Source: Nannocystis exedens
GTDB lineage: Bacteria; Myxococcota_A; Polyangia; Nannocystales; Nannocystaceae
Direction: 5' to 3'
Length of the DNA: 64,000 bases
Assembly (NCBI RefSeq): GCF_002343915.1
Contig: NZ_NETK01000001.1
Coordinates: 3,110,001 to 3,174,000 of the forward strand
Shown: in pieces, positions 25,593 to 34,360 of the stretch
Layout: every line of letters begins with the position of its first letter
Numbering within the stretch: position 1 is the first letter of the stretch
Notes under the pieces: generated by a model
What the model was told of the DNA's origin: nothing
Database searches by the model: none
What the model saw: only the letters and a program-made list of their open reading frames with translations
Made by a program: the position numbers and the translations under genes

Positions 25593-26501
25593 TCACGCGG
25601 ATCCTGACCGGCGACAACACACGGGGATGCAATGGAGCGGATCTTGCGGATCCGGCATGTAGCCGGGGTCGCAGTGGCAGTGGCCGTCGTGCTCGTGCCC
25701 GTGCCCCCCGCACTCGGCCTCGCCGCTGCCCTCCGAGGCGAGCGTGGCCTCGAAGCTCCACGTCTCCAGCACGATCGTCTCGCCCCCGGGGACCGGCGTC
25801 GTGGTGAAATCCTCGGCGATCGTGACCTCCCTCAGGGTCACGCCTTCGATCTCGCCCGCGAACAGGGAGCCAGCGCTCGTCCCCAGCGCGGTCAGCGTGA
25901 TGGTCCCGCCGACCTCGGGCATCCACGTGCGCCCGCAGTGGAAATGATCGTCGTGCGTCTCACACCCGTCGCGGAAAAGCAGGCAGGTCCCGCAGGTCGC
26001 ATAATTCGTCTCCTCCGCGGTCAGCGGGACGCTCGTCGGTGTCGTCGGCCCGCCGAATGCTTCATAGATTTCGAGGTTGAGCACGCGGGTGTCCTCGATC
26101 GCCTCGAGCACCCATACCCGCTTCGTATCCACGACCTCCGTGAAGGCGCGGACCTCCCCCGGCGTGAACATCAGGGCCTCCTCGGCGTCGCTGTCCGTCC
26201 CCTCGCCGTCCGTCCCCGCGCTGTCCGTCCCCGTCGTGTCCGCCCCCATCGTGTCCGTCCCGGTCGGTTCGGCGGTGTCAGCGTCGGAGCTGTCGGCGCC
26301 CCCCGTCCCGGCCGGCAAGCAGTTCTGCTCGTCCTTCGAGAGCACGTAGCCCGGGTCGCAGTGGCAGTGATCCCCGTGGAGCTCCCCGTTGCCCCCGCAG
26401 GCCTGCTCCGCGTCGTCGTTGGCACAGGCGGCGCCGAGCCCCAGGGTGCTGATGAAGATGAACGCGGTGATGCTTCGGAGATCGTTCCTGATGCGACGCA
26501 T
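25593..26501 (-). CDS. His/Cys-rich lipoprotein with two EGF-like repeats, probable zinc-regulon member
   Basis: A 302-residue lipoprotein. After the signal peptide (TLGLGAACAND) comes an EGF-like Cys module with a metal-binding look (CGGNGELHGDHCHCDPGY), then an Asp/Thr/Gly linker (~65-105), then a beta domain with CETHDDHFHCGRTWMPE. A second module closes the protein (CGGHGHEHDGHCHCDPGY). The many His-x-Cys and Asp-His pairs would bind zinc at the cell surface. A 17-bp TTGCAA-N5-TTGCAA site lies 26 bp upstream of the start, the same site as at the other zinc-island genes. It is probably induced by zinc shortage and captures or delivers the metal (inference). Family not named. Confidence 0.7.
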   Translation of the reverse strand: MRRIRNDLRSITAFIFISTLGLGAACANDDAEQACGGNGELHGDHCHCDPGYVLSKDEQNCLPAGTGGADSSDADTAEPTGTDTMGADTTGTDSAGTDGEGTDSDAEEALMFTPGEVRAFTEVVDTKRVWVLEAIEDTRVLNLEIYEAFGGPTTPTSVPLTAEETNYATCGTCLLFRDGCETHDDHFHCGRTWMPEVGGTITLTALGTSAGSLFAGEIEGVTLREVTIAEDFTTTPVPGGETIVLETWSFEATLASEGSGEAECGGHGHEHDGHCHCDPGYMPDPQDPLHCIPVCCRRSGSA

Positions 26502-26527
26502 GGGTGCCTCTGGTCCTTCGACAAATA

Positions 26528-26544
26528 TTGCAACAAGATTGCAA
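26528..26544. promoter_or_regulatory. Putative Zur operator, copy 1
   Basis: TTGCAACAAGATTGCAA: two palindromic TTGCAA hexamers with a 5-base spacer, upstream of the EGF-type lipoprotein gene. Nearly identical to the site at 29790-29806. Confidence 0.7.
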
Positions 26545-26619
26545 GAGCAAGTTTAATTGCGACTTTGCACGATATGGATGCAACGGAGGTTACGGCTTCG
26601 GCTCTCGATGCGCCGGGCG

Positions 26620-27790
26620 TCACGGCGCCTCCACCAGTCGCAGCGCCGCGTACCGGGCGCCGATGATGTTGCGCGCGACCGGGCCGATCTCCAGCTCTGC
26701 CAGCGGGCCCGTGACGTGAAGGCCCCGGCCCCACTCGAGTCGGCCGTCGACGACCGGGTAGCCACAAGGCGCGACGGGCAGGTCGAGCTCCACGACGGCT
26801 CGATCGACGAGCTCACCGCCGGGGCGCCGCGGATCGAACCCGGTCGCCAGAAGCACATGGTCCGCAGGGATCGGCGGCTGTCCGGCGCAGTGCAGCAAGA
26901 TCCCACGTCCCAGCGGATCGGCGGTCGCCCGCTCGACCTCCGCCTCGATCATGCAAACCGTTCCCTGCGTCAACGCCTTGCGGAGCTGCCGGTACACGTC
27001 CGGCGGCATCGAACCCCTGTGGCGCACCCTGCGGAGGATGTCCCGGCGATGACGCATGTCGTCCGTGCGCCGGAAGTGCCGCAGGCATTGCTCGCCGAGC
27101 CAGCAGACGTCGCTGTCGAACTGATGCACCCGCGGTGCATGACGCATTAGCAGCGCGACGGCTCCGCTGTGCCGACGAGCGAGGGCGAGGGCCACCTGCG
27201 CCGCCGTGATCCCGCCGCCCACCACGACCGTGCGGCCCGACGGAACGAAGGTCCCGAGCTCCCACCCGGGATCGAACACGTGATCGATGACGCCTCCGCA
27301 CTCGCCGCGGATCGCCCGCGCCCAGCTCGGCCAGTACGGTTGGTCGCCGGCCCCCGGCGCGAGCAGCACGCGCCGCCGTGAGCACGCCGGCGTCGGTCTC
27401 GACCGCGAGCCCGCCCTCGCGTGCTCGCACCTGGAGCGCCGTCGCGCGCGACCGCAGCGCGCGCAGGTCGTTGCGCTCCATCACGGCCTCGCAGTGACGG
27501 CGGAACAGCTCGACCGAGGGGCGCCGATACGGCCGCGTGAACCGGGCCTCCGGCGCCTCGGTCTCCGCGAAGTAATGCAGCGCCGCCGGCTGGACGTCGA
27601 GGTGATGCACCACCGGCGAGCGCAGGAACGGCATCCCGGTGTTGCGGGCGAAGGCGTGCCAGCGGGCCAGCGGCTCGTCGTGCGGATCGAGCACGCGAAT
27701 CCGGTCGCGCGACACCCGTCCCCGCTTCAGGAGTTGCACACAGATCGCGGTGCCGTGGACGCCGCCGCCGACGATCAACCAGTCGAGCAT
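26620..27790 (-). pseudogene. FAD/NAD(P)-binding monooxygenase-like protein, one frameshift
   Basis: A ~389-residue flavoprotein of the SidA/IucD/PvdA-like monooxygenase group if one extra G near 27380 is ignored. Frame 1 has the FAD motif IVGGGVHGTAI at residue ~6 and FTRPYRRPSVELF. Frame 2 has LLAPGAGDQPYWPSW, the NAD(P)-binding VVVGGGITAAQVAL and the closing ATGFDPRRPGG. It starts 3 bp after the stop of the COG0523 GTPase gene, so it belongs to the same operon. Its reaction is unknown; a link to metal-chelator hydroxylation is possible but not shown. The lesion may be a sequencing indel. Confidence 0.65.
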
Positions 27791-27793
27791 GCG

Positions 27794-29008
27794 TCACTCC
27801 CCCGGCGCGTCCCAGGCGCCGAACGGATCGGGAAAGCGTCGCCAGGTCATCGGCCCCGCGGCGAACTCGGTCGGGGTGAGCAGGCAGTTGTCGAGCGCCG
27901 CCCGCAGGCGGACCTCGTCGAGCCGCTGCCCGATGAACACCAGCTCCTGCCGGCGATCGCCGACGTCGGGGTCCCACACCGACGCGATCTCGTTTCGCTC
28001 GTCCTGGTCTTTCGGCCATGCATCTTCGGGCAGGTCCGCCCACCAGGGGCCCGCCGCGCCGAGCGTGCAGGCGACGCCCGCGTGCGACCACTGCCCGCAG
28101 CCCTCGCGGGTCGCCAGCCACACGAAGCCCTTGGAGCGCAGCACGCCGCGCAGGCGATTGGTGATGAATTCATACAGGCGCTGGGGGTGGAACGGCCGGC
28201 GGGCGCTGTACACGAACGAGCCGATCCCGTACTCCTGCGACTCGGACTTGACCAGTTCTCGCGGCTGGGCCAGCCACCCGCGGGCCCGAGCGGCGCGCTC
28301 CGGATCGAAGCGTCGCGCGCCGAGGACCTCGCGCACCGCGATTCGGCCGCGCTCCGCGGCGATCACGACGGCGCCGGGGTTGAGGCGGCGCAGCAGCGCG
28401 CGCAGCCGGCCGAGGGTCTCGGCGTCGACGAGGTCGGTCTTGTTGATGACGAGCACGTCGGCGAACTCGACCTGCTCGACCAGCAGGTCGACCAGCAACC
28501 GCTCGTCGCCCTCACCCACGGCGAGCCCGCGCGCCTGGAGCGAGTCCGGGCTGCGGTAGTGGGCGAGGAAGCCGGCCGCGTCGACGACGGTGACCATGGT
28601 GTCGATGCGCGCGACGGCGTCGAGCCGCTGGCCCTGTGCGTCCTCGAACGTGAAGGTCTCGGCCACCGGCATCGGCTCGGAGATCCCGGTCGACTCGACG
28701 ACGAGGTGATCGAAGCGACCCTCGCGGGCGAGGCGGGCGATCTCGACGAGCAGGTCCTCACGCAGCGTGCAGCAGATGCAGCCGTTCGACAGCTCGACCA
28801 GGCGGGCGTCGACGCGCCGTAGCTGTGCGTCGCCCTGCCGCACCAGCTCGGCGTCGATGTTGATCTCGCTCATGTCATTGACGATGAGCGCGATACGGAG
28901 GCCCTCTCGATTGGTCAGGAGGTGGCGTAACAGCGTCGTCTTGCCCGCGCCGAGGAAGCCGGACAGCACGGTGACGGGGAGGCGAGGATCGAGCGTCTCT
29001 TGCGTCAT
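27794..29008 (-). CDS. COG0523/CobW-type GTPase, probable zinc metallochaperone (1)
   Basis: A 404-residue G3E GTPase. Walker A is [10 protein letters not shown] (residue ~15), the metal-binding C-x-C-C is NGCICCTLR, Walker B-like HLVVESTG, and NKTD (VLVINKTDLVD) recognises guanine. The C-terminal CobW_C domain starts about residue 255 (GIGSFVYSARRPFHPQRLY) and carries KGFVWLA. The ATG at 29008 overlaps the stop of the upstream paralogue (ATGA). Such proteins hand zinc to client enzymes under zinc starvation, and are usually Zur-controlled; here the operon starts beside a TTGCAA-type site at 29790. Confidence 0.88.
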   Translation of the reverse strand: MTQETLDPRLPVTVLSGFLGAGKTTLLRHLLTNREGLRIALIVNDMSEINIDAELVRQGDAQLRRVDARLVELSNGCICCTLREDLLVEIARLAREGRFDHLVVESTGISEPMPVAETFTFEDAQGQRLDAVARIDTMVTVVDAAGFLAHYRSPDSLQARGLAVGEGDERLLVDLLVEQVEFADVLVINKTDLVDAETLGRLRALLRRLNPGAVVIAAERGRIAVREVLGARRFDPERAARARGWLAQPRELVKSESQEYGIGSFVYSARRPFHPQRLYEFITNRLRGVLRSKGFVWLATREGCGQWSHAGVACTLGAAGPWWADLPEDAWPKDQDERNEIASVWDPDVGDRRQELVFIGQRLDEVRLRAALDNCLLTPTEFAAGPMTWRRFPDPFGAWDAPGE

Positions 29009-29769
29009 AGTTCCTTGAGCGCGACGCCGTCCCGCGTGGAGACGGCCCAGAGCCGCGTCTCCGCCAGCCCGTCGCGCGGGAGCGAGCGGATCTCGGAGCG
29101 ACCGCCGAGCTTGCGCACGACGGCGCGTCGCGACGGCCATTCGAGGACGAGCGCGTCGCCGTCGACCCGGACGACCTCGTCGGGCAGGGCGTCGAGCCAC
29201 GCCTCCAGCCCCGCGAGCCGGACGGGCCGGCTGCGCACGACCTCGTGCCCGCCGCCGCAGCTGCCGCCGGACAAGACTCGCGCGACGACCTCGAGGCTGT
29301 CGTCGATCGGCAAGACACGCGCTTCCTGGCACTCCTCGCGGACGCGGGTGACGAACGGAGCCCTGCCCTGGACGAGGATCAACCCGGCGCGCCTCAGCCG
29401 GACGAGCGGTCGCGCAGCGCTCGCGCGCGAAAGCTCCTCTTCACGCACGAGCCCCACCGTGCCGACGAACTCGAGGACGCGCGACAGCATCGGCGACCGG
29501 AGCACCGAGACCACCTCTCCGAGCTCGGTCCCGTCGCCGACGTCGATGAGAAGCCGCCGCACCGCCGGGTCCGCGACGATCCGGGTGACGGCGGCGAGCA
29601 GCGCCCCGCGGAGCTCGCAGCACTCGCAACCCATGCCCCATGCCGGGTCGTCGGTGCATAGCGCCACGGCCTCGCCCGCGGCTCCGCCGGCGAGAAGGCG
29701 GGCGCGCAGCGGCTCCCGGATCGGCCCACGGGGACCGGCAACCGCGACGACCTCGACAAGGTCGGACAT
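29005..29769 (-). CDS. COG0523-like protein lacking the P-loop (pseudo-GTPase)
   Basis: A 254-residue relative of the neighbouring GTPase, but degenerate. The Walker A position reads VAGPRGPIREPL, with no GKT. The metal motif survives as MGCECCELRGALL. The G4 position reads LILVQGRAP in place of NKxD. The C-terminal CobW_C-like domain remains (LEAWLDALPDEVVRVDG). It should still bind metal through Cys but not GTP. First gene of a coupled operon (ATGA overlap with the true GTPase), starting 20 bp from a TTGCAA-N5-TTGCAA site. ATG 29769 is chosen; GTG 29787 is an alternative. It may be a non-catalytic partner subunit of the GTPase. Confidence 0.7.
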   Translation of the reverse strand: MSDLVEVVAVAGPRGPIREPLRARLLAGGAAGEAVALCTDDPAWGMGCECCELRGALLAAVTRIVADPAVRRLLIDVGDGTELGEVVSVLRSPMLSRVLEFVGTVGLVREEELSRASAARPLVRLRRAGLILVQGRAPFVTRVREECQEARVLPIDDSLEVVARVLSGGSCGGGHEVVRSRPVRLAGLEAWLDALPDEVVRVDGDALVLEWPSRRAVVRKLGGRSEIRSLPRDGLAETRLWAVSTRDGVALKEL

Positions 29770-29789
29770 GCGCGACCATGCTTCCACTC

Positions 29790-29806
29790 TTGCAACAGGA
29801 TTGCAA
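29790..29806. promoter_or_regulatory. Putative Zur operator, copy 2
   Basis: TTGCAACAGGATTGCAA, just upstream of the leftward three-gene operon starting at 29769. It shares the short divergent promoter region with copy 3. Confidence 0.72.
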
Positions 29807-29823
29807 GAGACATCTGAAAATTA

Positions 29824-29840
29824 TTGCAATCTGGTTGCAT
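29824..29840. promoter_or_regulatory. Putative Zur operator, copy 3
   Basis: TTGCAATCTGGTTGCAT, 24 bp upstream of the rightward COG0523 gene at 29864. Centre-to-centre distance to copy 2 is 34 bp, about three helical turns, so both could be bound on one DNA face. Confidence 0.72.
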
Positions 29841-29863
29841 GAGTGGTACAGCGGAAACCGCGC

Positions 29864-31213
29864 ATGCCCAGCGATACTCGCGTCCCGGTCACCGTCCTCA
29901 CCGGCTTCCTCGGGGCCGGCAAGACCACCCTCCTCAACCGGATCCTCACCGAGCGTCACGGCCGGAGGATCGCCGTGATCGAGAACGAGTTCGGCGAGAT
30001 CGGCATCGACCACGCGCTCGTCGTCGGGGTCGACGAGGAGATCTTCGAGATGAACAACGGCTGCATCTGCTGCACCGTGCGCGGCGACCTGATCCGGATC
30101 ATCAACGGGCTGATGCGGCGGCGCGACCGCTTCGACCACATCCTGGTCGAGACGACCGGGCTCGCCGACCCGGGCCCGGTCGCCCAGACCTTCTTCGTCG
30201 ACGACGAGCTGCGCGAGCAGGTCCGCCTCGACGGCATCGTCACCCTCGTCGACGCCCATCACGTCCACCTACATCTCGACGACATCGACGAGTGCCGGCA
30301 GCAGATCGCCTTCGCCGACGTCGTCATCGTCAACAAGATTGACCTCGTCGAGCCCGAGCACCTGGACCGGCTCGAGCAGCGGATCCGCGGGATGAACGCG
30401 ATGGCGCGGATCGTCCGAGCCCGGCAGGCCGCGGTCGACATCGACGCGGTGCTGAACGTCGGCGGCTTCGACCTCGCGCGCGCGCTCGAGGTCAAGCCGA
30501 CGTTCCTCGAGCCGGAGTACCCGTTCGAGTGGGGCGCGATCGTCCAGCTCTCCGCGGACGCGCACACGCTCGAGCTGCACGACGGCCCCGATGCGTCGAT
30601 GAAGCTCGTGGCCCTGCCGGTCGCGCGCGCCGACGCCGAGGCGCTCGCCGCCGCCCAGGAGCAGGCGGTCCGGCGCTTCGCCGAGCCGGCCGCGTCGGTG
30701 CTCCCGGGCTACGAGCTGCAGGCGAGCGGGCGGCTCTACAAGCTGATGCTGCCGCCCGCCGGCCCCAATCGTTTCGGCCTGCGGGTGGCGGAGCCGGGCC
30801 TCTACGCGCTGTTCACCGAGCACCAGCCGGCGGAGTTCGACCTCTCGCTGCGGGACGGCCAGGGCCGGACCGTCGCGCCGCTCCTCGACCGGCTTTACGA
30901 TCCCGGCCACGAGCACGACGCCGCGATCACCTCGGTCGGCCTCCTCGTCGAGGGCTCCCTCGACCCCGACCGAATCAACGCATGGCTCAGCAAGCTGCTG
31001 CGCGAGCAGGGCGCCGACATCTTCCGGATGAAGGGGATCGTCGACCTCGGCGGCGACGACTGCCGCTACGTGTTCCACGGGGTCCACATGCTGTTCGACG
31101 GCCGGCCCGGCCGGCCGTGGGTCGACGACCCGCGGATCAACCAGGTCGTCTTCATCGGCCGCAACCTCGATCGCGCCGAACTGCATGCCGGCCTGTGGGG
31201 ATGCGTTCGGTGA
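29864..31213 (+). CDS. COG0523/CobW-type GTPase, probable zinc metallochaperone (2)
   Basis: A 449-residue G3E GTPase, longer than its neighbour. Motifs: [40 protein letters not shown] and [11 protein letters not shown] His cluster follows [15 protein letters not shown]. Between ~residues 205 and 335 there is an insert with a beta domain, then the CobW_C domain with HEHDAAI and RMKGIVDLG, ending in VFIGRNLD. The extra His suggest stronger zinc binding. ATG 29864 is chosen; GTG 29843 is possible. Its gene is divergent from the other COG0523 operon and has its own TTGCAA-type site. The 3' end overlaps the WD40 gene by 13 bp. Confidence 0.88.
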   Translation: MPSDTRVPVTVLTGFLGAGKTTLLNRILTERHGRRIAVIENEFGEIGIDHALVVGVDEEIFEMNNGCICCTVRGDLIRIINGLMRRRDRFDHILVETTGLADPGPVAQTFFVDDELREQVRLDGIVTLVDAHHVHLHLDDIDECRQQIAFADVVIVNKIDLVEPEHLDRLEQRIRGMNAMARIVRARQAAVDIDAVLNVGGFDLARALEVKPTFLEPEYPFEWGAIVQLSADAHTLELHDGPDASMKLVALPVARADAEALAAAQEQAVRRFAEPAASVLPGYELQASGRLYKLMLPPAGPNRFGLRVAEPGLYALFTEHQPAEFDLSLRDGQGRTVAPLLDRLYDPGHEHDAAITSVGLLVEGSLDPDRINAWLSKLLREQGADIFRMKGIVDLGGDDCRYVFHGVHMLFDGRPGRPWVDDPRINQVVFIGRNLDRAELHAGLWGCVR

Positions 31214-32235
31214 GCGCGTCGCGTCCCCCCTCGCTCCCGCGGCTCGATGCCCGCTGGCGTACGTGGGTCGACGACTTCGCTACAGCCGCGGATCTATCCC
31301 AGGCCGGCGCTGCCGTCGCGTCTGCGTCAGGCCGGATCACAGTGTTCGCCGCAGACGATGGAGCTGTCCGATGGGCCAGAGATGCCCACGCTGGCGGGGT
31401 TCTGGCGCTTGCATGGCACCCCCACCTCGCGCTGCTGGCGACCGCCGGGCAGGACGGCCATGCGCGCGTGTGGAACGACGACGGCGCGCTGCGCCTCGAT
31501 CTGGCAGACGACGCCGCGTGGGTCGAGCACCTGAGCTGGAGCCCGGACGGCGAGTACCTGGCGATCGCATCGGGTCGGATCGTGCAAATCGTCCGGCCAA
31601 GCGGAGCGACGGTCGCCCGCCTCGGGCCGCACCCGAGCACCGTCACCGGCCTCGCGTGGAACCGCGCCGGCGAGCGGATCGCTACGTCGCACTACGGCGG
31701 TGTCACGATCTGGACCGCCCGGACCGGCAAGGTCGTCCGCAAGCTCGCGTGGAAGGGTTCGATGATCTCGCTCGCGTGGAGCCCCGACGGCCGCGTCGTC
31801 GCCTCCGGCGAACAGGACGCGTCTGTCCATCTCTGGCGACTCGCCAGCGGTGAGGACTCGCGCATGGGCGGCTACGCATCGAAGGTGAAGTCGCTTGCCT
31901 GGGACTCGCGCTCGTCGATGCTGGCCACCAGCGGCGAGCCGGACGTGATCGTCTGGGAATTTCGCGGTCGCGGACCGGAGGGGAGTGAGCCGATCCAGCT
32001 TCCCGGCGACGACGCCCTCGTCGGTGCCGTCGCCTTCGCGCCACGCGGTCTCCTGCTCGCCTCGGGCGCCGCGAACGGCAGCGTGCGCGCGTGGGACCTC
32101 GCGAACGCCATCGCACCGCTCGTCGGCGTCGGCGCGCACGAGGGCGACATCTCGGTAATCTCATGGACGGGCGGCGGCCGCGAGTTCCTGGCGACCGACG
32201 CGGTCGGCGGGGTCGCGCTATGGCGGTTGCCCTAG
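31201..32235 (+). CDS. WD40 beta-propeller protein cotranscribed with a COG0523 gene
   Basis: A 344-residue protein made almost entirely of WD40 repeats (about seven). Examples are [20 protein letters not shown] followed by HARVWNDDG, and [20 protein letters not shown] followed by VHLWRL. No signal peptide or catalytic motif, so it is a cytoplasmic scaffold. The ATG at 31201 lies inside the end of the GTPase gene, so translation is coupled. This places it in the zinc-starvation unit, where it might present client proteins or partners to the GTPase (inference). Confidence 0.8.
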   Translation: MRSVSASRPPSLPRLDARWRTWVDDFATAADLSQAGAAVASASGRITVFAADDGAVRWARDAHAGGVLALAWHPHLALLATAGQDGHARVWNDDGALRLDLADDAAWVEHLSWSPDGEYLAIASGRIVQIVRPSGATVARLGPHPSTVTGLAWNRAGERIATSHYGGVTIWTARTGKVVRKLAWKGSMISLAWSPDGRVVASGEQDASVHLWRLASGEDSRMGGYASKVKSLAWDSRSSMLATSGEPDVIVWEFRGRGPEGSEPIQLPGDDALVGAVAFAPRGLLLASGAANGSVRAWDLANAIAPLVGVGAHEGDISVISWTGGGREFLATDAVGGVALWRLP

Positions 32236-32301
32236 CCGGCCCAGCGCTCTGGCGAGCACGTGCATCTGGCGCAGAGGCGTGATGGCTGGTACGGATCGAA
32301 C

Positions 32302-32592
32302 GTGCGGTTCTCGCTTCGGTTGTGCCTGCTCGCGCTGCTCGTCGCTGCGACGCAGTGCGACGCGGCAGTGGATCCGGGCATGTGCCACACCGGAGGCGGC
32401 ATCGGGTGTCCCTGGTGCGGGGAGAGTTGTCGCTACGGACGGGATCTCGATCCCGACAACGTCGGCCCGTGCGCGATCGGAGAGCTGCCCGGGCTCGATG
32501 GACCAGCCTCTTCGAGCTCGAGCGAGGGAGCGGACGACGGCTCCGACTCCTCGGGCGAGGATCGTGACGACGCGTTGATTACCGGCGACTAG
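32302..32592 (+). CDS. Small exported Cys-rich protein
   Basis: A 96-residue protein from GTG 32302: hydrophobic signal segment LRLCLLALLVAATQC, a Cys/Gly-rich stretch (CHTGGGIGCPWCGESC) that could bind metal, and an acidic Ser/Asp tail. It follows the WD40 gene in the same direction at 66 bp and overlaps the opposing gene tail-to-tail by 14 bp. It resembles the N-terminal part of the longer exported proteins in this window. Function unknown. Confidence 0.5.
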   Translation: MRFSLRLCLLALLVAATQCDAAVDPGMCHTGGGIGCPWCGESCRYGRDLDPDNVGPCAIGELPGLDGPASSSSSEGADDGSDSSGEDRDDALITGD

Positions 32593-32937
32593 GCTCGTCG
32601 AAGTCGACCGCGAAGTGGAGCTGAAAGCCAGAGCCCGCCTCGTCGGCGGAGTAGCGCAGCAGGCTGGTGTAATCGCGGTAGCGCGTGCTGAGCACCGGCC
32701 GTCGACGCGGACCCGGCCCTGCTCGTCGGTCCGCGCGTGGATCGGCGCGCTCCGGCCGGGTGCGCGCAGCTCGAGCCGCGCATCCGCCAGGCCCTCGCCG
32801 GTGCCCGACTCCACGACCGACGCGACCCACGCCACCGAACAACCGGCCGCCGGCGCCGGCTGCTCGGGTGCAGGCAGCGGCGCGGCGGGGTCGGAGAGGC
32901 TCAGGTGGAAGAGGAGTGCGACGAGTTCCGCGGCCAA
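32579..32937 (-). pseudogene. Small periplasmic protein with Ig-like/dioxygenase-like fold, one frameshift
   Basis: About 119 residues if one missing base near 32703 is restored: LVALLFHLSLSDPAAPLPAP serves as signal segment, then VVESGTGEGLADARLELRAP and HARTDEQGRVRVDG in the first frame, and VLSTRYRDYTSLLRYSADEA then FQLHFAVDFDEP in the second. The pattern suggests a carboxypeptidase-regulatory-like beta fold. TTG 32937 lies 8 bp beyond the stop of the His-rich lipoprotein gene, so both belong to one transcript. The frameshift may be a true mutation or a read error. Confidence 0.5.
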
Positions 32938-32946
32938 GCGCGCGCC

Positions 32947-33615
32947 TCAAGATACGACGAGGACGAACGAGACGTCGACGTCGACGCTGCCCGGGAGGTC
33001 GCGTCCCGCGGCCAGATCCGCGGGCAGCTCGCCGGTCTTCTGCGGCTGTTCGTTCACCTCGGGGAGGTGGCGCAGGATCACGCGGAACTTGCCGGTACCG
33101 GCGGTATTGCCAGTGATCGTGTTGACGAGCCCGACCGGCAGATCCTCGCCGACCGCGTTCGTGCCGTAGTCCGACTCGACATCCGCGTAGGCGTGGGTGA
33201 CGAGCGCGGTCGGAGCCGACGACGCAGGCCCGGCCACGTCGCCGACCACGAACACGAAGTGGTCCTCCGCCTCGGCCTCGATCTCCCCGGTGAGATCCTC
33301 GGCCGGGTCCACGAGCGAATTCTGGAAGCGCACGGCAAGCGTGTACTCCACGCCCGACGCGAGCTCGATGCGCTCGGCCGTCCCGGAAGCCCCTCCGTCG
33401 CCGTCCGGATCGTCGAACTTGAACACGAGCGGCGCGCCACCGGCGGTCGGCGTAAAGGTCAGCTCGACCTGGGAGATCACCTCGTTTTCGTGGTCGTGGT
33501 CGTGATCGTGGTCGTGATCGTCGCCGTGATCCTCACAGGCGACGGCAGCAAGGGTCGCCACGAGGGCCGCGGCGGGCGCCGCCGCGCCGAGAATCTTCTT
33601 GCAATACGTTTGCAT
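32947..33615 (-). CDS. His-rich lipoprotein, probable surface zinc binder
   Basis: A 222-residue lipoprotein. Signal peptide with lipobox ATLAAVAC (Cys ~27), followed at once by the metal-binding run HGDDHDHDHDHDH. The rest is a beta-sandwich-like domain (ISQVELTFTPTAGGAPLVF, VVGDVAGPASSAPTALVTHA) with ALVTHAYADVES and RVILRHLPEVN. The mature protein should hold several zinc ions at the outer membrane. A TTGCAA-N5-TTGCAT site overlaps its start codon and first six codons, and the Fur-family regulator gene is divergent 103 bp away. This fits control by zinc level. Confidence 0.8.
   Translation of the reverse strand: MQTYCKKILGAAAPAAALVATLAAVACEDHGDDHDHDHDHDHENEVISQVELTFTPTAGGAPLVFKFDDPDGDGGASGTAERIELASGVEYTLAVRFQNSLVDPAEDLTGEIEAEAEDHFVFVVGDVAGPASSAPTALVTHAYADVESDYGTNAVGEDLPVGLVNTITGNTAGTGKFRVILRHLPEVNEQPQKTGELPADLAAGRDLPGSVDVDVSFVLVVS
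33599..33615. promoter_or_regulatory. Putative Zur operator, copy 4, overlapping a start codon
   Basis: TTGCAATACGTTTGCAT between the regulator gene and the His-rich lipoprotein gene. On the minus strand it contains the lipoprotein ATG. Binding here would block its transcription or early elongation, and it also lies 104 bp upstream of the regulator start, allowing autoregulation. Confidence 0.7.
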
Positions 33616-33718
33616 GTGGGCGACCCTATTCGAGGCCGACGCGCGCTGTCAAGCGCGTCGTCGCAGAACCACATGCCGACGGCTGCGACCAGTCGTCGCC
33701 GCGAAACCTGCCGTGAAG

Positions 33719-34159
33719 ATGGCCCCTTCGAAATTTACCTCCCTGGACGCTGTGCGCGACCTCCTGCGCGGGGCCGGCTTGCGCTGCACGGGGCCGCGTG
33801 TGGCCGTGCTGCAGCACTTCCAGACCCGCCGCAGGCCGCTCAGCCACGGCGAGCTGGTCGAGGCGCTCGCCGATCGCGAGTTCGACGCGGCCACGATCTA
33901 CCGCAACTTGATCGACCTCGAGGGCGCGGGTCTCGTGAGCCGGGTAAACGTAGGTGACAACGTGTGGCGGTTCGAACTGCGCGGCCAGGACACGGAGACG
34001 CAGAGCGAGCACCCGCACTTCGTCTGCATCGAGTGCGGCGAAATCACCTGCCTCGCACAGGTGCGGGTCAAGCTCACTCCTGCGCCCGGTTCCCTCAAGT
34101 CGGTCGTGAACCACGTCTCCGAGATCTTGCTCAAGGGTCAGTGCATGCGGTGCGCCTGA
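33719..34159 (+). CDS. Fur-family metalloregulator, probably Zur
   Basis: A 146-residue Fur-family repressor. Winged helix at residues ~8-75 (LRCTGPRVAVLQHF, LSHGELVEALADREFDAATI, YRNLIDLEGAGLV). The dimer domain has the sensory site (EHPHFVCIEC) and the structural zinc pair C-x2-C twice (CIEC, CMRC). It senses divalent metal and binds DNA as a dimer. Zinc is inferred from context: two COG0523 GTPases, His-rich lipoproteins and shared palindromic sites nearby, while no iron genes are seen. ATG 33719 or GTG 33713 may start it. It is a classic local regulator. Confidence 0.85.
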   Translation: MAPSKFTSLDAVRDLLRGAGLRCTGPRVAVLQHFQTRRRPLSHGELVEALADREFDAATIYRNLIDLEGAGLVSRVNVGDNVWRFELRGQDTETQSEHPHFVCIECGEITCLAQVRVKLTPAPGSLKSVVNHVSEILLKGQCMRCA

Positions 34160-34360
34160 GACCCGTGGACCGTCGAAGCCGGGCTCGGCGCGAGCAAGTA
34201 CGTTGGCGTGTGCGTCGGATGAGCGTTGCATCTTTAATACGCGCGGATGTGCGCGGAAGATTCGTCGGAGCGGCTCAATCAATCCTGCAAGCCGACGACG
34301 CGTGTAAGTCCGCGTCGAAGCGAGCGAGCAGCGGAGGGCGGGCGCGCTCCACACGTCGCG

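Noticed and set aside
34230..34250. A fifth zinc-type operator (GTTGCATCTTTAATACGC)
   Set aside because: Only one hexamer matches; the second half-site is absent and no metal gene starts there.
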